A DNA stretch of 38,937 nucleotides from a virus. A program made the position numbers and the translations under genes. The notes beneath the pieces are model-generated. The model worked only from the letters and a program-made list of their open reading frames with translations. It was not told the DNA's origin and ran no database searches. How positions within the stretch are numbered: position 1 is the stretch's first letter; the number at the start of each line of letters is the position of its first letter. Positions 5,944 to 12,107 of this stretch are shown one piece after another. The stretch covers positions 1-38,937 of the IMG/VR virus record IMGVR_UViG_3300045110_000366; one strand, given 5' to 3'.

Positions 5944-6567
5944 ATGAATCGCACTCTCGTCAGATACGATGCGATGTGCCGCGCAATTGCCGAAGCGCAC
6001 AAGGTCGACGAGGTCAAAGACATTCGCGACAAAGCCTTGGCGCTTGAAGCCTATGCGCGCCAGGCATTGAACACCGACGCTGAACGCGAAGCCTGTGAAA
6101 TTCGCCTGCGTGCCGAGCGCAAGGCCGGGCAATTGTTGGCAGTGATGCCGAAGCAACAGGGCGCGCGTGGTGTGGGTAAAAAAGTGGCCTCGACAGAGAC
6201 GAGGCCACTCGCGGATCTCGGCATCTCCTACGACCAGTCTTCGCAATGGCAGAAGCTCGGCGCCATGCCGGACGAGGACTTTGAGTTGGCGATCGGAACG
6301 AAAACCTCGAAGCCCTCGACCAACGGCATCTTAAGGGGGGCGGTTCCTCCATCGGAAAGGTTTGTGGTTTCAAAAGATGCGCTTTGGCTCTGGGGCCGGC
6401 TGCGCGATTTCACCACCGAGGAATGGCTCGCCAAGTCACCTGCCGATGTGATGTCGACCATGACTTCCGAAATGAAAGACGACGTTCACAGATTCGCGCC
6501 GCGGTTTGCGGCGTGGCTCAAGCAAATAGGGGCGTTACATGACAAAAGAGGAAAGCCAACTTGCTGA
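5944..6567 (+). CDS. Conserved phage protein, coiled-coil N-terminus, 207 aa
   Basis: Strong GGGAGGGG ribosome site before the ATG. Residues 5-65 (AIAEAHKVDEVKDIRDKALA, then CEIRLRAERKAGQLLAVM) form an extended helix common to many temperate-phage early proteins of unknown function. Then comes LADLGISYDQSSQWQKLGAM, an HTH-like block that may contact DNA. The C-terminal third is helical. The pattern is seen near replication genes in other phages (memory, not searched). Its end overlaps the next gene by 29 bases. Confidence 0.65.
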   Translation: MNRTLVRYDAMCRAIAEAHKVDEVKDIRDKALALEAYARQALNTDAEREACEIRLRAERKAGQLLAVMPKQQGARGVGKKVASTETRPLADLGISYDQSSQWQKLGAMPDEDFELAIGTKTSKPSTNGILRGAVPPSERFVVSKDALWLWGRLRDFTTEEWLAKSPADVMSTMTSEMKDDVHRFAPRFAAWLKQIGALHDKRGKPTC

Positions 6568-6982
6568 GATAGTCGCACGCATTATCGATATCCGACGCGC
6601 GGAGGTTCGCATCAATCCATCGTGGATTGCCACCGAAGCGTTGAAAGAGATTGACCCGGCCAACCGTTCACATCCGTTGGTTCGGACCGGCTGTCATTTA
6701 CAATTGCGCCAGATTGCTCGCGCACAATGTCGCAAGCTATTCGAGGATGATGACGGCGAAGACGATAGCGAGCCCCTTTTCACCGGTTTTAAGCAATTGC
6801 AATGGCGATATCCGGCGGCCCATTCAAAGGGCAAACCCGAGCCGGAATATGTGCTGCTCGACCAACTGAGCCGCGCTGATGTTGAATACAACGCTCGGCG
6901 GCTTCGTCTCGAAGGGCACGCCAAACTCGAACATGCCGACGCGCTCGAAGCGTGGGACCGTGCGCGACGTGGTGCTGCGTAG
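6539..6982 (+). CDS. Hypothetical early protein, 147 aa
   Basis: Overlaps the previous gene's end, starting at ATG 6539. It has an N-terminal helix (MTKEESQLAEIVARIIDIRR), a His/Cys-containing segment (RSHPLVRTGCHLQLRQIARA), an acidic run (FEDDDGEDDSE) and a C-terminal charged helix. No motif is diagnostic. It belongs to the early rightward operon by position and coupling. Confidence 0.65.
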   Translation: MTKEESQLAEIVARIIDIRRAEVRINPSWIATEALKEIDPANRSHPLVRTGCHLQLRQIARAQCRKLFEDDDGEDDSEPLFTGFKQLQWRYPAAHSKGKPEPEYVLLDQLSRADVEYNARRLRLEGHAKLEHADALEAWDRARRGAA

Positions 6983-6991
6983 GGGCGGCCC

Positions 6992-7267
6992 ATGGTGGAT
7001 GTCTGCCAGGCGTGCGGCCAGCCCATCCGCTTCCTGCGCTGCGGCATCCGGCTGCCGGCGCACAAGGCCGCGATCTTCGACCTGATCAAGCGCGCGGGTG
7101 ACCTCGGCATCTCAAGCGAGGAGATCACGCGCGAGCTCTACGGCGACCGCAGGCCGGTGAGCAAGTACACCATCAAGGCGCACGTCTGGCAGATCAACGA
7201 GCTGCTGGCCGACACCAGCTATTGCATCGTGTCCGACCGGCGCAGTTGGTTTCTGCGAAAAGCATGA
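6992..7267 (+). CDS. Small winged-helix protein with Cys motif, 91 aa
   Basis: Starts MVDVCQACGQPIRFLRCG (CxxC plus a third Cys). This is followed by a winged-helix pattern (HKAAIFDLIKRAGDLGISSE, ELYGDRRPVSKYTIKAHVWQ, INELL) ending in strands CIVSDRRSWFL. The segment resembles the C-terminal DNA-binding domain of OmpR-type regulators. Its stop overlaps the methyltransferase start (ATGA), so it could regulate or assist that gene. Confidence 0.65.
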   Translation: MVDVCQACGQPIRFLRCGIRLPAHKAAIFDLIKRAGDLGISSEEITRELYGDRRPVSKYTIKAHVWQINELLADTSYCIVSDRRSWFLRKA

Positions 7268-8361
7268 AAGTAGCTTATTACAATGAGATTGATAGGTATG
7301 CCGCTCAATGGCTCAGAAACCTTATCGATGCCGGACACATCGCACGAGGCGATGTCGACGAGCGATCAATTGTCGATGTTTCCGCCGACGACCTCGCCGG
7401 ATATTCCCAATGCCACTTCTTTGCCGGCATCGGCGGTTGGTCCTACGCATTGCGCCTCGCCGGATGGCCAGACACGCGACCTGCTTGGACCGGCTCCTGC
7501 CCCTGCCAGCCGTTTAGCGCCGCCGGCAAAGGAGGCGGTGGCAAGGACGAGCGGCACCTATGGCCGCATTGGTTCCGTCTCATCCGCGAGCGAAAGCCTG
7601 CAATCGTCTTTGGCGAGAATGTTGCGGCAGCGGTTGGATGGGGTTGGCTCGACGCTGTTCTCGGCGACCTGGAAGCGGAAGGTTACGCCACGGGGTCGGC
7701 CGTACTGGGAGCACACAGCGTCGGCGCGCCGCATATCCGGCAGCGATTGTGGTTCGTGGCCCACCACGACGGTGGCGGACACTTGGCAACCGTCAACGCA
7801 GGAGAGCATCGACCACGAGGTGGAGAAGCACAACCTGCGGGGCGTCTGCCATCTGGCCTCGTGGCCGACGCCGCAACTAGCGGACGGCGAGCGCGGCTCG
7901 CTCACGATGATGCGCCGCGAGACGAACTACACGTTACTGGGCGCGGCAACGCTGGCCTCGTGGCCGACGCCGACGCAGCAGGAAAGCGCCTCGAGCGGGG
8001 CGGCGGGCTACTCGACGGAGAGCGGGCGGCATTCAGGGACGACGCTGACGGACGCGGCGCGGGCGAGTTGGGCGACTCCAGCCCACCGGGACTGGAAGGA
8101 CACGCCGGGGATGGCGACGACCGGCGTCAACCCGGACGGCAGCGAGCGCACGCGGCAGGACCAGTTGCCGCGGCAGACCCACATGGTTTCTGGGACGACC
8201 TCGTCTGGCTCCCCTGCAGCGACGGAAAAGCGCGGCCAACTCAATCCGGCCTTTTCCCTTTGGCTCATGGGGTATCCGGCAGAGTGGGAAAGCTGCGCGC
8301 CGCAGGCAACGCGATCGTCGCGCAGTGCGCGGCCGAGTTCATAAGGGCGTGCATGCCATGA
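7264..8361 (+). CDS. C5 cytosine DNA methyltransferase
   Basis: 365 residues from the ATG at 7264, coupled to the previous gene. Motif I FAGIGG (53-58) binds AdoMet. Motif IV GSCPCQPFSAAG carries the catalytic Cys81, motif VI is ENV (118-120), motif VIII is IRQRLWFVA (158-166), and motif X is RAAGNAIVAQ near the C-terminus. All core motifs are present and in order. The target-recognition region (about 168-320) is low-complexity, with repeated LVADA units, and looks unlike a folded domain. Phage methyltransferases of this kind protect phage DNA from host restriction; no partner endonuclease of the same specificity is obvious, so it is probably an orphan. A second frame is open through almost the whole gene (see 7283-8344). 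Confidence 0.9.
   Translation: MKVAYYNEIDRYAAQWLRNLIDAGHIARGDVDERSIVDVSADDLAGYSQCHFFAGIGGWSYALRLAGWPDTRPAWTGSCPCQPFSAAGKGGGGKDERHLWPHWFRLIRERKPAIVFGENVAAAVGWGWLDAVLGDLEAEGYATGSAVLGAHSVGAPHIRQRLWFVAHHDGGGHLATVNAGEHRPRGGEAQPAGRLPSGLVADAATSGRRARLAHDDAPRDELHVTGRGNAGLVADADAAGKRLERGGGLLDGERAAFRDDADGRGAGELGDSSPPGLEGHAGDGDDRRQPGRQRAHAAGPVAAADPHGFWDDLVWLPCSDGKARPTQSGLFPLAHGVSGRVGKLRAAGNAIVAQCAAEFIRACMP
7283..8344 (+). other. Long alternative open frame inside the methyltransferase gene
   Basis: A 353-codon frame, shifted one base relative to the methyltransferase, stays open across the gene. It reads as an ordered protein: Ser/Pro-rich N-terminus, then GVGSTLFSATWKRKVTPRGR, four W(P/A)T modules (GSWPTTTVADTW, ASWPTPQLADG, ASWPTPTQQES, ASWATPAHRDW) and an end LNPAFSLWLMGYPAEWESC. 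From memory, stand-alone hypothetical proteins with this kind of sequence are deposited from other phages. High-GC coding often leaves such frames open by chance, so translation is unproven. No ribosome site is evident at the first ATG. Confidence 0.3.
7853..7971 (+). repeat. Direct repeat of 20 bp inside the methyltransferase target region
   Basis: CTGGCCTCGTGGCCGACGCC occurs at 7853-7872 and 7952-7971, 99 bp apart (33 codons). It encodes GLVADA in the methyltransferase frame and LASWPTP in the alternative frame. A diverged relative appears at about 8068 (encoding ASWATP). Confidence 0.8.
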
Positions 8362-8792
8362 GCGGACGGCAATTGCATCTGTTCCGTGCGCGCAACCAGC
8401 GCGGTGTTGCAGCGCCACCGCCGCTGGAATTCGCGACGCAGTGCGCGCTCGCTGACACGCTGCGGAAATGGGCGACGCCAAACTGGGTGTGGACGCACAT
8501 ACCACTCGGCGAAAAGCGCGACGATGTTACCGGCGGACGCCTTAAGCGGATGGGCACGCAGGCCGGCTGGCCGGACTTCATCCTCATTCCGCCGGCGGGG
8601 CCGAAATTTTGGCAGCGACCGCATTTCCTCGAGCTCAAGCGCCGCGGCGGAAAACTCACCACGCCGCAAGCCGGCTTCGCGCTGTGGTGCAAGCTCAACA
8701 ACTGCCCGCACGAGGTCTGCGATACCTACGACGCGGCGGTGAAGATCCTGCAGAGATGGGGTGCGCTGATGCACAGGGTGAAGGTGCAATGA
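8358..8792 (+). CDS. VRR-NUC domain nuclease
   Basis: 144 residues from the ATG at 8358, which overlaps the methyltransferase stop (ATGA). It has the PD-(D/E)XK core of VRR-NUC proteins: PPLEFATQCAL with E24, GTQAGWPDFILI with D73, then FLELKRRGGKLTTPQ with E92, K94 and Q104. Such small phage nucleases are thought to cut branched DNA intermediates. It lies between the methyltransferase and the DUF1376 gene, where several phages carry a replication or recombination nuclease. The frame extends upstream without support. Confidence 0.85.
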   Translation: MSGRQLHLFRARNQRGVAAPPPLEFATQCALADTLRKWATPNWVWTHIPLGEKRDDVTGGRLKRMGTQAGWPDFILIPPAGPKFWQRPHFLELKRRGGKLTTPQAGFALWCKLNNCPHEVCDTYDAAVKILQRWGALMHRVKVQ

Positions 8793-8932
8793 CTAGCGCC
8801 ATGAACGCGGCTCAACTGGACCTCGCCTTAGCCTCGATGGAGGCGGTTCAAGGTAGCAATGCTATGCCACCAACGGAGCAATGCTACCGCAATGCTGGTA
8901 GCAATGCGGTAGCAACCCCGAGGCTGCCATGA
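8789..8932 (+). CDS. Small protein carrying the iteron-like repeats, 47 aa
   Basis: Start and stop both overlap neighbours by ATGA (8789 and 8929), which supports translation. The product is MTSAMNAAQLDLALASMEAV followed by a repeat-encoded tail with GSNAM and GSNAVAT, the same words found in the DUF1376 protein. The DNA of the tail is part of the repeat array, so its protein function may be secondary. Confidence 0.5.
   Translation: MTSAMNAAQLDLALASMEAVQGSNAMPPTEQCYRNAGSNAVATPRLP
8852..8918 (+). repeat. Iteron-like repeats, cluster A
   Basis: GGTAGCAATGC occurs at 8852-8862 and 8897-8907, with a shorter GGTAGCAA at 8908-8915. GCAATGCTACC, its near inverse, occurs at 8878-8888. The 30 bases 8889-8918 recur exactly at 9311-9340 in cluster B. 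Confidence 0.8.
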
Positions 8933-9621
8933 GCCTCCCGCGGATGTCCCTCCACATTGGAGATTACAAGAAGGACACCGGGCACCTCCGGGCTGCGGAG
9001 CACGGCGCTTATTTGCTATTGATCATGCACTATTGGGCCACTGGAGGGCTTCCTGATGACGACCGGCAGCTTGCCGTCATCGCCTGCATGAAGAACCGGG
9101 AGTGGAAGCAGTGGAAGCCGGTTCTGCAAGCCTTCTTTCACGACGGCTGGAAGCACAAACGGATAGACGAAGAATTGAGGCTTGCGCAGGAGAAGTACGA
9201 GAGGAGAGCAACAGCGGGTGCGAGCGGAGGCAATGCTACGCAAAACAGGAAGCAAAAAGGTAGCAATGCTGCGCCACCGACGCAGCAATGCGGTAGCAAT
9301 GCGGTAGCAAGCAATGCTGGTAGCAATGCGGTAGCAACCCTAACCCTAACCAATAAAGAAGAAGCTAAAGCTTCTTCTTCGCGCGCGCGCGCGCGAGAAA
9401 GCGGAGGACCTTCGGTTTTGAAGGAAAAAAGCGAAGCTCGGAAGGAAAAACGCGCGCGCGTTCAGGCAGATACGCCGCAATGGGATGCATGGCAGGCGCA
9501 CTTAAAGGCGAGCAAAGGCAAGGGCTCGCCCTGCGATAAGCAATTCGGCTGGTACTTTCCCACTGAATGGCCGCCTGGGTATCAGCCCGCACCGGATGGC
9601 AAATCTCGTGAAACAGACTAG
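8929..9621 (+). CDS. DUF1376 (YdaU-like) replication-associated protein, 230 aa
   Basis: The N-terminal 85 residues match DUF1376: MSLPRMSLHIGDYKKDTGHL, RAAEHGAYLLLIMHYWATGG, LPDDDRQLAVIACM, W..W.PVLQAFF. This winged-helix-like domain is shared with phage and primosomal replication initiators. The middle (about 105-145) is encoded by the repeats (KGSNAAPPTQQCGSNAVASN), then comes a basic Arg/Ala stretch and a C-terminal WDAWQAHLKASKGKGSP motif typical of the family. In many phages a DnaC-type loader follows; here none does. It is probably the initiator that recruits host DnaB, with the repeats as its binding sites (inference). Confidence 0.8.
   Translation: MSLPRMSLHIGDYKKDTGHLRAAEHGAYLLLIMHYWATGGLPDDDRQLAVIACMKNREWKQWKPVLQAFFHDGWKHKRIDEELRLAQEKYERRATAGASGGNATQNRKQKGSNAAPPTQQCGSNAVASNAGSNAVATLTLTNKEEAKASSSRARARESGGPSVLKEKSEARKEKRARVQADTPQWDAWQAHLKASKGKGSPCDKQFGWYFPTEWPPGYQPAPDGKSRETD
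9259..9340 (+). repeat. Iteron-like repeats, cluster B
   Basis: GGTAGCAATGC at 9259-9269, 9292-9302 and 9319-9329, with GGTAGCAA at 9303-9310 and 9330-9337. Units come in pairs 11 bp apart, one helical turn. The array lies inside the DUF1376 gene, where lambda-type phages keep their origin. Confidence 0.8.
9356..9395. repeat. Perfect inverted repeat followed by an alternating CG tract
   Basis: AAGAAGAAGCT (9356-9366) and its complement AGCTTCTTCTT (9369-9379) are separated by two bases. They are followed by 16 bases of alternating C and G (9380-9395). The first can form a hairpin or cruciform and the second is a classic Z-DNA-prone tract. Both are in frame in the DUF1376 gene, just after the iterons. 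Confidence 0.8.
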
Positions 9622-9769
9622 CGCGCACTTGGCGCAAAGCCACAACGCGCGAGGCCGGCCCATAAATTCGGGTCCGGGTGGCCCCATTTAGCCCGGCCCG
9701 ATAGGGGTGCGCTGGAACTTGTCAGGAGTCACGGCGCACCCCGACCACCCGCAGAGGAGCGCGAGGCCA
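9622..9769. other. Non-coding gap with inverted repeat
   Basis: No gene is seen. GGGGTGCGC (9704-9712) is the exact complement of GCGCACCCC (9734-9742), with a 21-base loop; upstream are further GGCC-rich short repeats. No T-run follows, so it is not a standard terminator. It could be a structured RNA, a transcript-stability element or part of the replication region. Confidence 0.5.
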
Positions 9770-9856
9770 ATGACCGAGACCCAGGAGCGCGTGGCCGTCG
9801 TGCTGACCATCGTGGCCGCAGCCGTCATCATCGTCCTGATGCTGGTGATGACATGA
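9770..9856 (+). CDS. Tiny membrane peptide, 28 aa
   Basis: MTETQERVAVV then a continuous hydrophobic helix to the end (LTIVAAAVIIVLMLVMT). GAGGAG and GAGG precede the ATG. The stop overlaps the next start (ATGA), which argues that it is translated. Single-pass membrane peptide of unknown function. Confidence 0.6.
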   Translation: MTETQERVAVVLTIVAAAVIIVLMLVMT

Positions 9857-10095
9857 GCCCCGGTGACATCGTGTTCTGGCGCGACGACCGTTTCGGCAAG
9901 CATCGCTTTTGGGAAATCCAGGGAATCTACCTTGGAGCCGAAGGCCAGGAGTCGATTGTTGAACTCAAGAACCTTCTTGAGAAACCAGGACGGGTGTCCG
10001 GCCACACAACGGCTTTTACGCACACGTTCGTGCCGGCGCCGCTGCTGCGGAATCTGGCGATCTACACCCCGGTCGAGGTTGAAAATGCAAACTAA
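9853..10095 (+). CDS. Hypothetical protein, 80 aa
   Basis: Begins MSPGDIVFWRDDRFGKHRFW, with alternating hydrophobic strands, suggesting a small beta-barrel (SH3/KOW-like). The start overlaps the 28-residue membrane peptide and the end overlaps the next zinc-ribbon gene. Function unknown. Confidence 0.65.
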   Translation: MSPGDIVFWRDDRFGKHRFWEIQGIYLGAEGQESIVELKNLLEKPGRVSGHTTAFTHTFVPAPLLRNLAIYTPVEVENAN

Positions 10096-10261
10096 GCGCG
10101 AGTGGTATGAGCGTCACGACTGCACGCATGCCCATTGCCCGCATGACTGCGAGCACCCGCAGCCGATCCTCGACGGCGCCGAACTGCTGTGCCTGCGCTG
10201 TCTGACCTTCGAGGGCCGGCGCACGCCGATGATCCCGTGCACGTCGGAGACATGCACATGA
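10085..10261 (+). CDS. Cys/His-rich zinc-ribbon-like protein, 58 aa
   Basis: GAGG precedes the ATG at 10085. It contains HDCTHAHCPHDCEHPQP and then LLCLRC and PCTSETC: seven Cys and several His in 58 residues, which indicates zinc binding. Related short proteins occur in other Rhizobiales phages (memory). It overlaps the previous gene by 11 bases and the TSCPD gene by ATGA. Confidence 0.7.
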   Translation: MQTKREWYERHDCTHAHCPHDCEHPQPILDGAELLCLRCLTFEGRRTPMIPCTSETCT

Positions 10262-10563
10262 GCCGCCGGACCCTGCCGCAGCGCCGCGCCGCCGAAACCT
10301 TCGAGCTGCGGCACGGCCAGCAGATCGTGACCGTCACCACCGGCTACTACGCCGACGGCAGCCTCGGTGAGGTGTTCTTGAGCGCGCCCAAGGCTGGCAG
10401 CAGCATGGAGGCGATCGCCCGCGACGCTGCGGTGCTTATCAGCATAGCAGTACAACATCATGTGCCACTCCAGATCATGCAAAATGCAGTTACGCGAGAA
10501 ACAAATGGAGCAGCGTCGAGCGTTATTGGTGCCGTTTTAGATCGACTTGTAGAGAGGGAGTAA
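10258..10563 (+). CDS. TSCPD-domain protein, 101 aa (3' end replaced)
   Basis: Matches TSCPD proteins: FELRHGQQIVTVTTGYYADG, SLGEVFLSAPKAGSSMEAIA, RDAAVLISIAVQHHVPL, then a C-terminal segment TRETNGAASSVIGAVLDRL. The domain is otherwise found at the end of B12-dependent ribonucleotide reductases and as single phage proteins; no reductase partner is seen. From about 10432 the codons become AT-rich (ctt atc agc ata gca gta), unlike the first two thirds. A second, GC-rich version of the same C-terminus lies after the HNH gene (11136-11267). So the 3' end was apparently replaced with the HNH cassette. Confidence 0.8.
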   Translation: MSRRTLPQRRAAETFELRHGQQIVTVTTGYYADGSLGEVFLSAPKAGSSMEAIARDAAVLISIAVQHHVPLQIMQNAVTRETNGAASSVIGAVLDRLVERE

Positions 10564-10568
10564 AGCAG

Positions 10569-11135
10569 ATGGGTCTCTTCCAAAATCTAACTGGTCAGAA
10601 ATTCGCGCGACTGACGGTAATAAGCTTAAACCGGACGACAGGTCGCACCGGACCGTATCCGCGCGGGACGTTTTGGAATTGTCGCTGTGATTGCGGTAAT
10701 CCGAGCGTCGTCTTGGCACCTCATTTAAAAAACGGAAATACAAAATCGTGCGGATGTTTATGTGAAGAGATGCGCCCAATTCTGCGCCGTAAGCATGGGC
10801 AGGCAAACAAGACGGCAGAGTATATCACTTGGCTTAATATGAAGGCTCGATGTCTGAATTCACGGTCTGATAATTTTAAATTCTATGGTGGACGAGGGAT
10901 CAAGGTCTGTCAGCGATGGATTGACAGCTTTGAAACGTTTCTTGCTGACGTTGGCTCACGACCTGGACCTGAGCATTCGCTTGATAGATACCCCGATAAC
11001 AACGGGAGCTATCAACCAGGAAATGTGCGATGGGCAACAAAGAAAGAGCAGAGCGACAATCGCCGCAAACGAACAAACTTTCCAATGCGGGATCACGGCC
11101 GATACATCCGCGCGCCAAATCAGTTCTCGGGGTAA
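10569..11135 (+). CDS. HNH homing-type endonuclease, 188 aa
   Basis: A free-standing HNH/AP2-like endonuclease. It has an N-terminal LTGQKFARLTVIS, a CRCDCGN and CGC zinc element (CRCDCGNPSV...TKSCGCLCEE), the core YITWLNMKARC with FYGGRGIKVCQRW, SLDRYPDNNGSYQPGNVRWA (HNH-type metal site) and a C-terminal NRR helix. Its base composition is clearly more AT-rich than the genome. It starts five bases after the TSCPD stop. A relative sits behind the amidase (35633-36154). Both are probably mobile and selfish. Confidence 0.85.
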   Translation: MGLFQNLTGQKFARLTVISLNRTTGRTGPYPRGTFWNCRCDCGNPSVVLAPHLKNGNTKSCGCLCEEMRPILRRKHGQANKTAEYITWLNMKARCLNSRSDNFKFYGGRGIKVCQRWIDSFETFLADVGSRPGPEHSLDRYPDNNGSYQPGNVRWATKKEQSDNRRKRTNFPMRDHGRYIRAPNQFSG

Positions 11136-11267
11136 CCCTTGCGCCACGCGATCACCCGCGAGGAGGACGGCTCGGCCTCGAGCATCATCGGCGCGGTGAT
11201 CGATCGGCTTCAGGCGTCAACGACGCCGTCTTTGACGGCTGGAGCGGATGTTTCACGTGGAAACTGA
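11136..11267 (+). pseudogene. Displaced 3' end of the TSCPD gene
   Basis: Without its own start, the frame reads PLRHAITREEDGSASSIIGA then VIDRLQASTT and stops at 11265-11267. The live gene ends with PL..NAVTRETNGAASSVIG AVLDRL. The two differ at most codons but agree in protein sequence, and this copy has the genome's usual GC-rich codons. It is the original 3' end, left behind when the HNH cassette brought its own version. Confidence 0.75.
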
Positions 11268-11271
11268 GATG

Positions 11272-11541
11272 CTAGAAGAACTTCAGGCTTGCCAGAATTG
11301 CGACGACGGCGGCTGCCATCAGCCCGCCGCGCACGGTCAGGTCGTATTTGAGCGCAGCAATCTCCTGTCGCACGTCGGATCGCAACGCCGCGATGTCGGA
11401 TTTCGTCGCAACGCCCGATCGCAGCGCATCCTCCATCGCATCGGCGTGCGCACGCGCCTGATCGGCGCCAATGCCGGCGCTGGTGAGCCGGTCGACGTAG
11501 CGCAGCCGGTCGAACAATGGGGGCGAGTCGGCGGTGGTCAT
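11272..11541 (-). CDS. DUF1640-like coiled-coil membrane protein, 89 aa
   Basis: Opposite strand to its neighbours. The sequence LFDRLRYVDRLTSAGIGADQ, ARAHADAMEDALRSGVATKSD, a short coiled coil, then GLMAAAVVAILASLKFF (single membrane helix at the end) is the CCDC90/DUF1640 pattern. The role of bacterial DUF1640 proteins is unknown. A lone reverse gene between the early and late blocks is typical of cargo (moron) genes. Its own promoter is not evident. Confidence 0.7.
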   Translation of the reverse strand: MTTADSPPLFDRLRYVDRLTSAGIGADQARAHADAMEDALRSGVATKSDIAALRSDVRQEIAALKYDLTVRGGLMAAAVVAILASLKFF

Positions 11542-11573
11542 GATCGGTACTGTAGCCCCAACAGCACTGCAGG

Positions 11574-11579
11574 TAAAAT
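11574..11579 (+). promoter_or_regulatory. Possible -10 box before the NusG-like gene
   Basis: TAAAAT 12 bases before the ATG at 11592, in the gap between divergent genes. The -35 position (TGTAGC at 11551) is poor, so activation or extended recognition would be needed. A weak call. Confidence 0.25.
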
Positions 11580-11591
11580 AGGGAATTTACT

Positions 11592-12107
11592 ATGACCTAC
11601 TGGGCCATCGCGCAGGTTCAGCCCCAGCGGCTGGCAATCACCGGAACGCTGCTCGATCGTGCGGGGTACGAAATCTACGCGCCCCGCGTCCGCACCCGTC
11701 GCCAAGCAACCGTGCCTGGCGGTCTCTCCTCGCTGCTGTTCCCAGGCTACCTGTTCGTGCACATCACCGACGGCCGGTTCTATCCGGTGCGCTACACGCC
11801 CGGCGTCGTGCGTCTGTTGATGACCGGCGAATGTCCCGCGCGCATGCCGGACCGCGAGATCGACGGCCTGCGACGGCGCGAGGTCAAAGGTTTCATCTGG
11901 CTGCCGCCGCGGGTTCCTCAGATCGGCGCCAGGATGCGGATCATCAGCGGTCCCTTCGCCGGGCACCTCGCCCTGTTCGAGGGCATGGCCGGCGCCGATC
12001 GACTGCGCGTCCTGTTCGATTTTCTGGGCGGCGTGGTGCGGACCGAGCTCCCCTGGCACGCGGTGGAGCCACAAGATGTTGCAATCAACCGTGGTTTGAG
12101 ATACTAG
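11592..12107 (+). CDS. NusG/RfaH-like transcription elongation factor
   Basis: 171 residues with the NGN domain (YWAIAQVQPQRLAITGTLLD, RAGYEIYAPRVR, SLLFPGYLFVHI, YTPGVVRLL) and a C-terminal KOW domain (PPRVPQIGARMRIISGPFAG, LALFEGM, RLRVLFDFLGG, VRTELPWHAVEP). Such specialised NusG paralogues bind RNA polymerase and suppress termination and pausing in a long operon. It is the first rightward gene before the structured leader and the whole structural operon, which fits antitermination of late transcription. AGGGA lies seven bases before the ATG. Length is normal for the family. Confidence 0.85.
   Translation: MTYWAIAQVQPQRLAITGTLLDRAGYEIYAPRVRTRRQATVPGGLSSLLFPGYLFVHITDGRFYPVRYTPGVVRLLMTGECPARMPDREIDGLRRREVKGFIWLPPRVPQIGARMRIISGPFAGHLALFEGMAGADRLRVLFDFLGGVVRTELPWHAVEPQDVAINRGLRY

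Noticed and set aside
8852-9340. CRISPR array
   Set aside because: Repeats are 8-11 bp, irregularly spaced, inside genes; there are no spacers of uniform length and no cas genes.
9338-9351. Telomere-like CCCTAACCCTAACC
   Set aside because: Only two and a half units, coding in the DUF1376 gene, in a circular genome.
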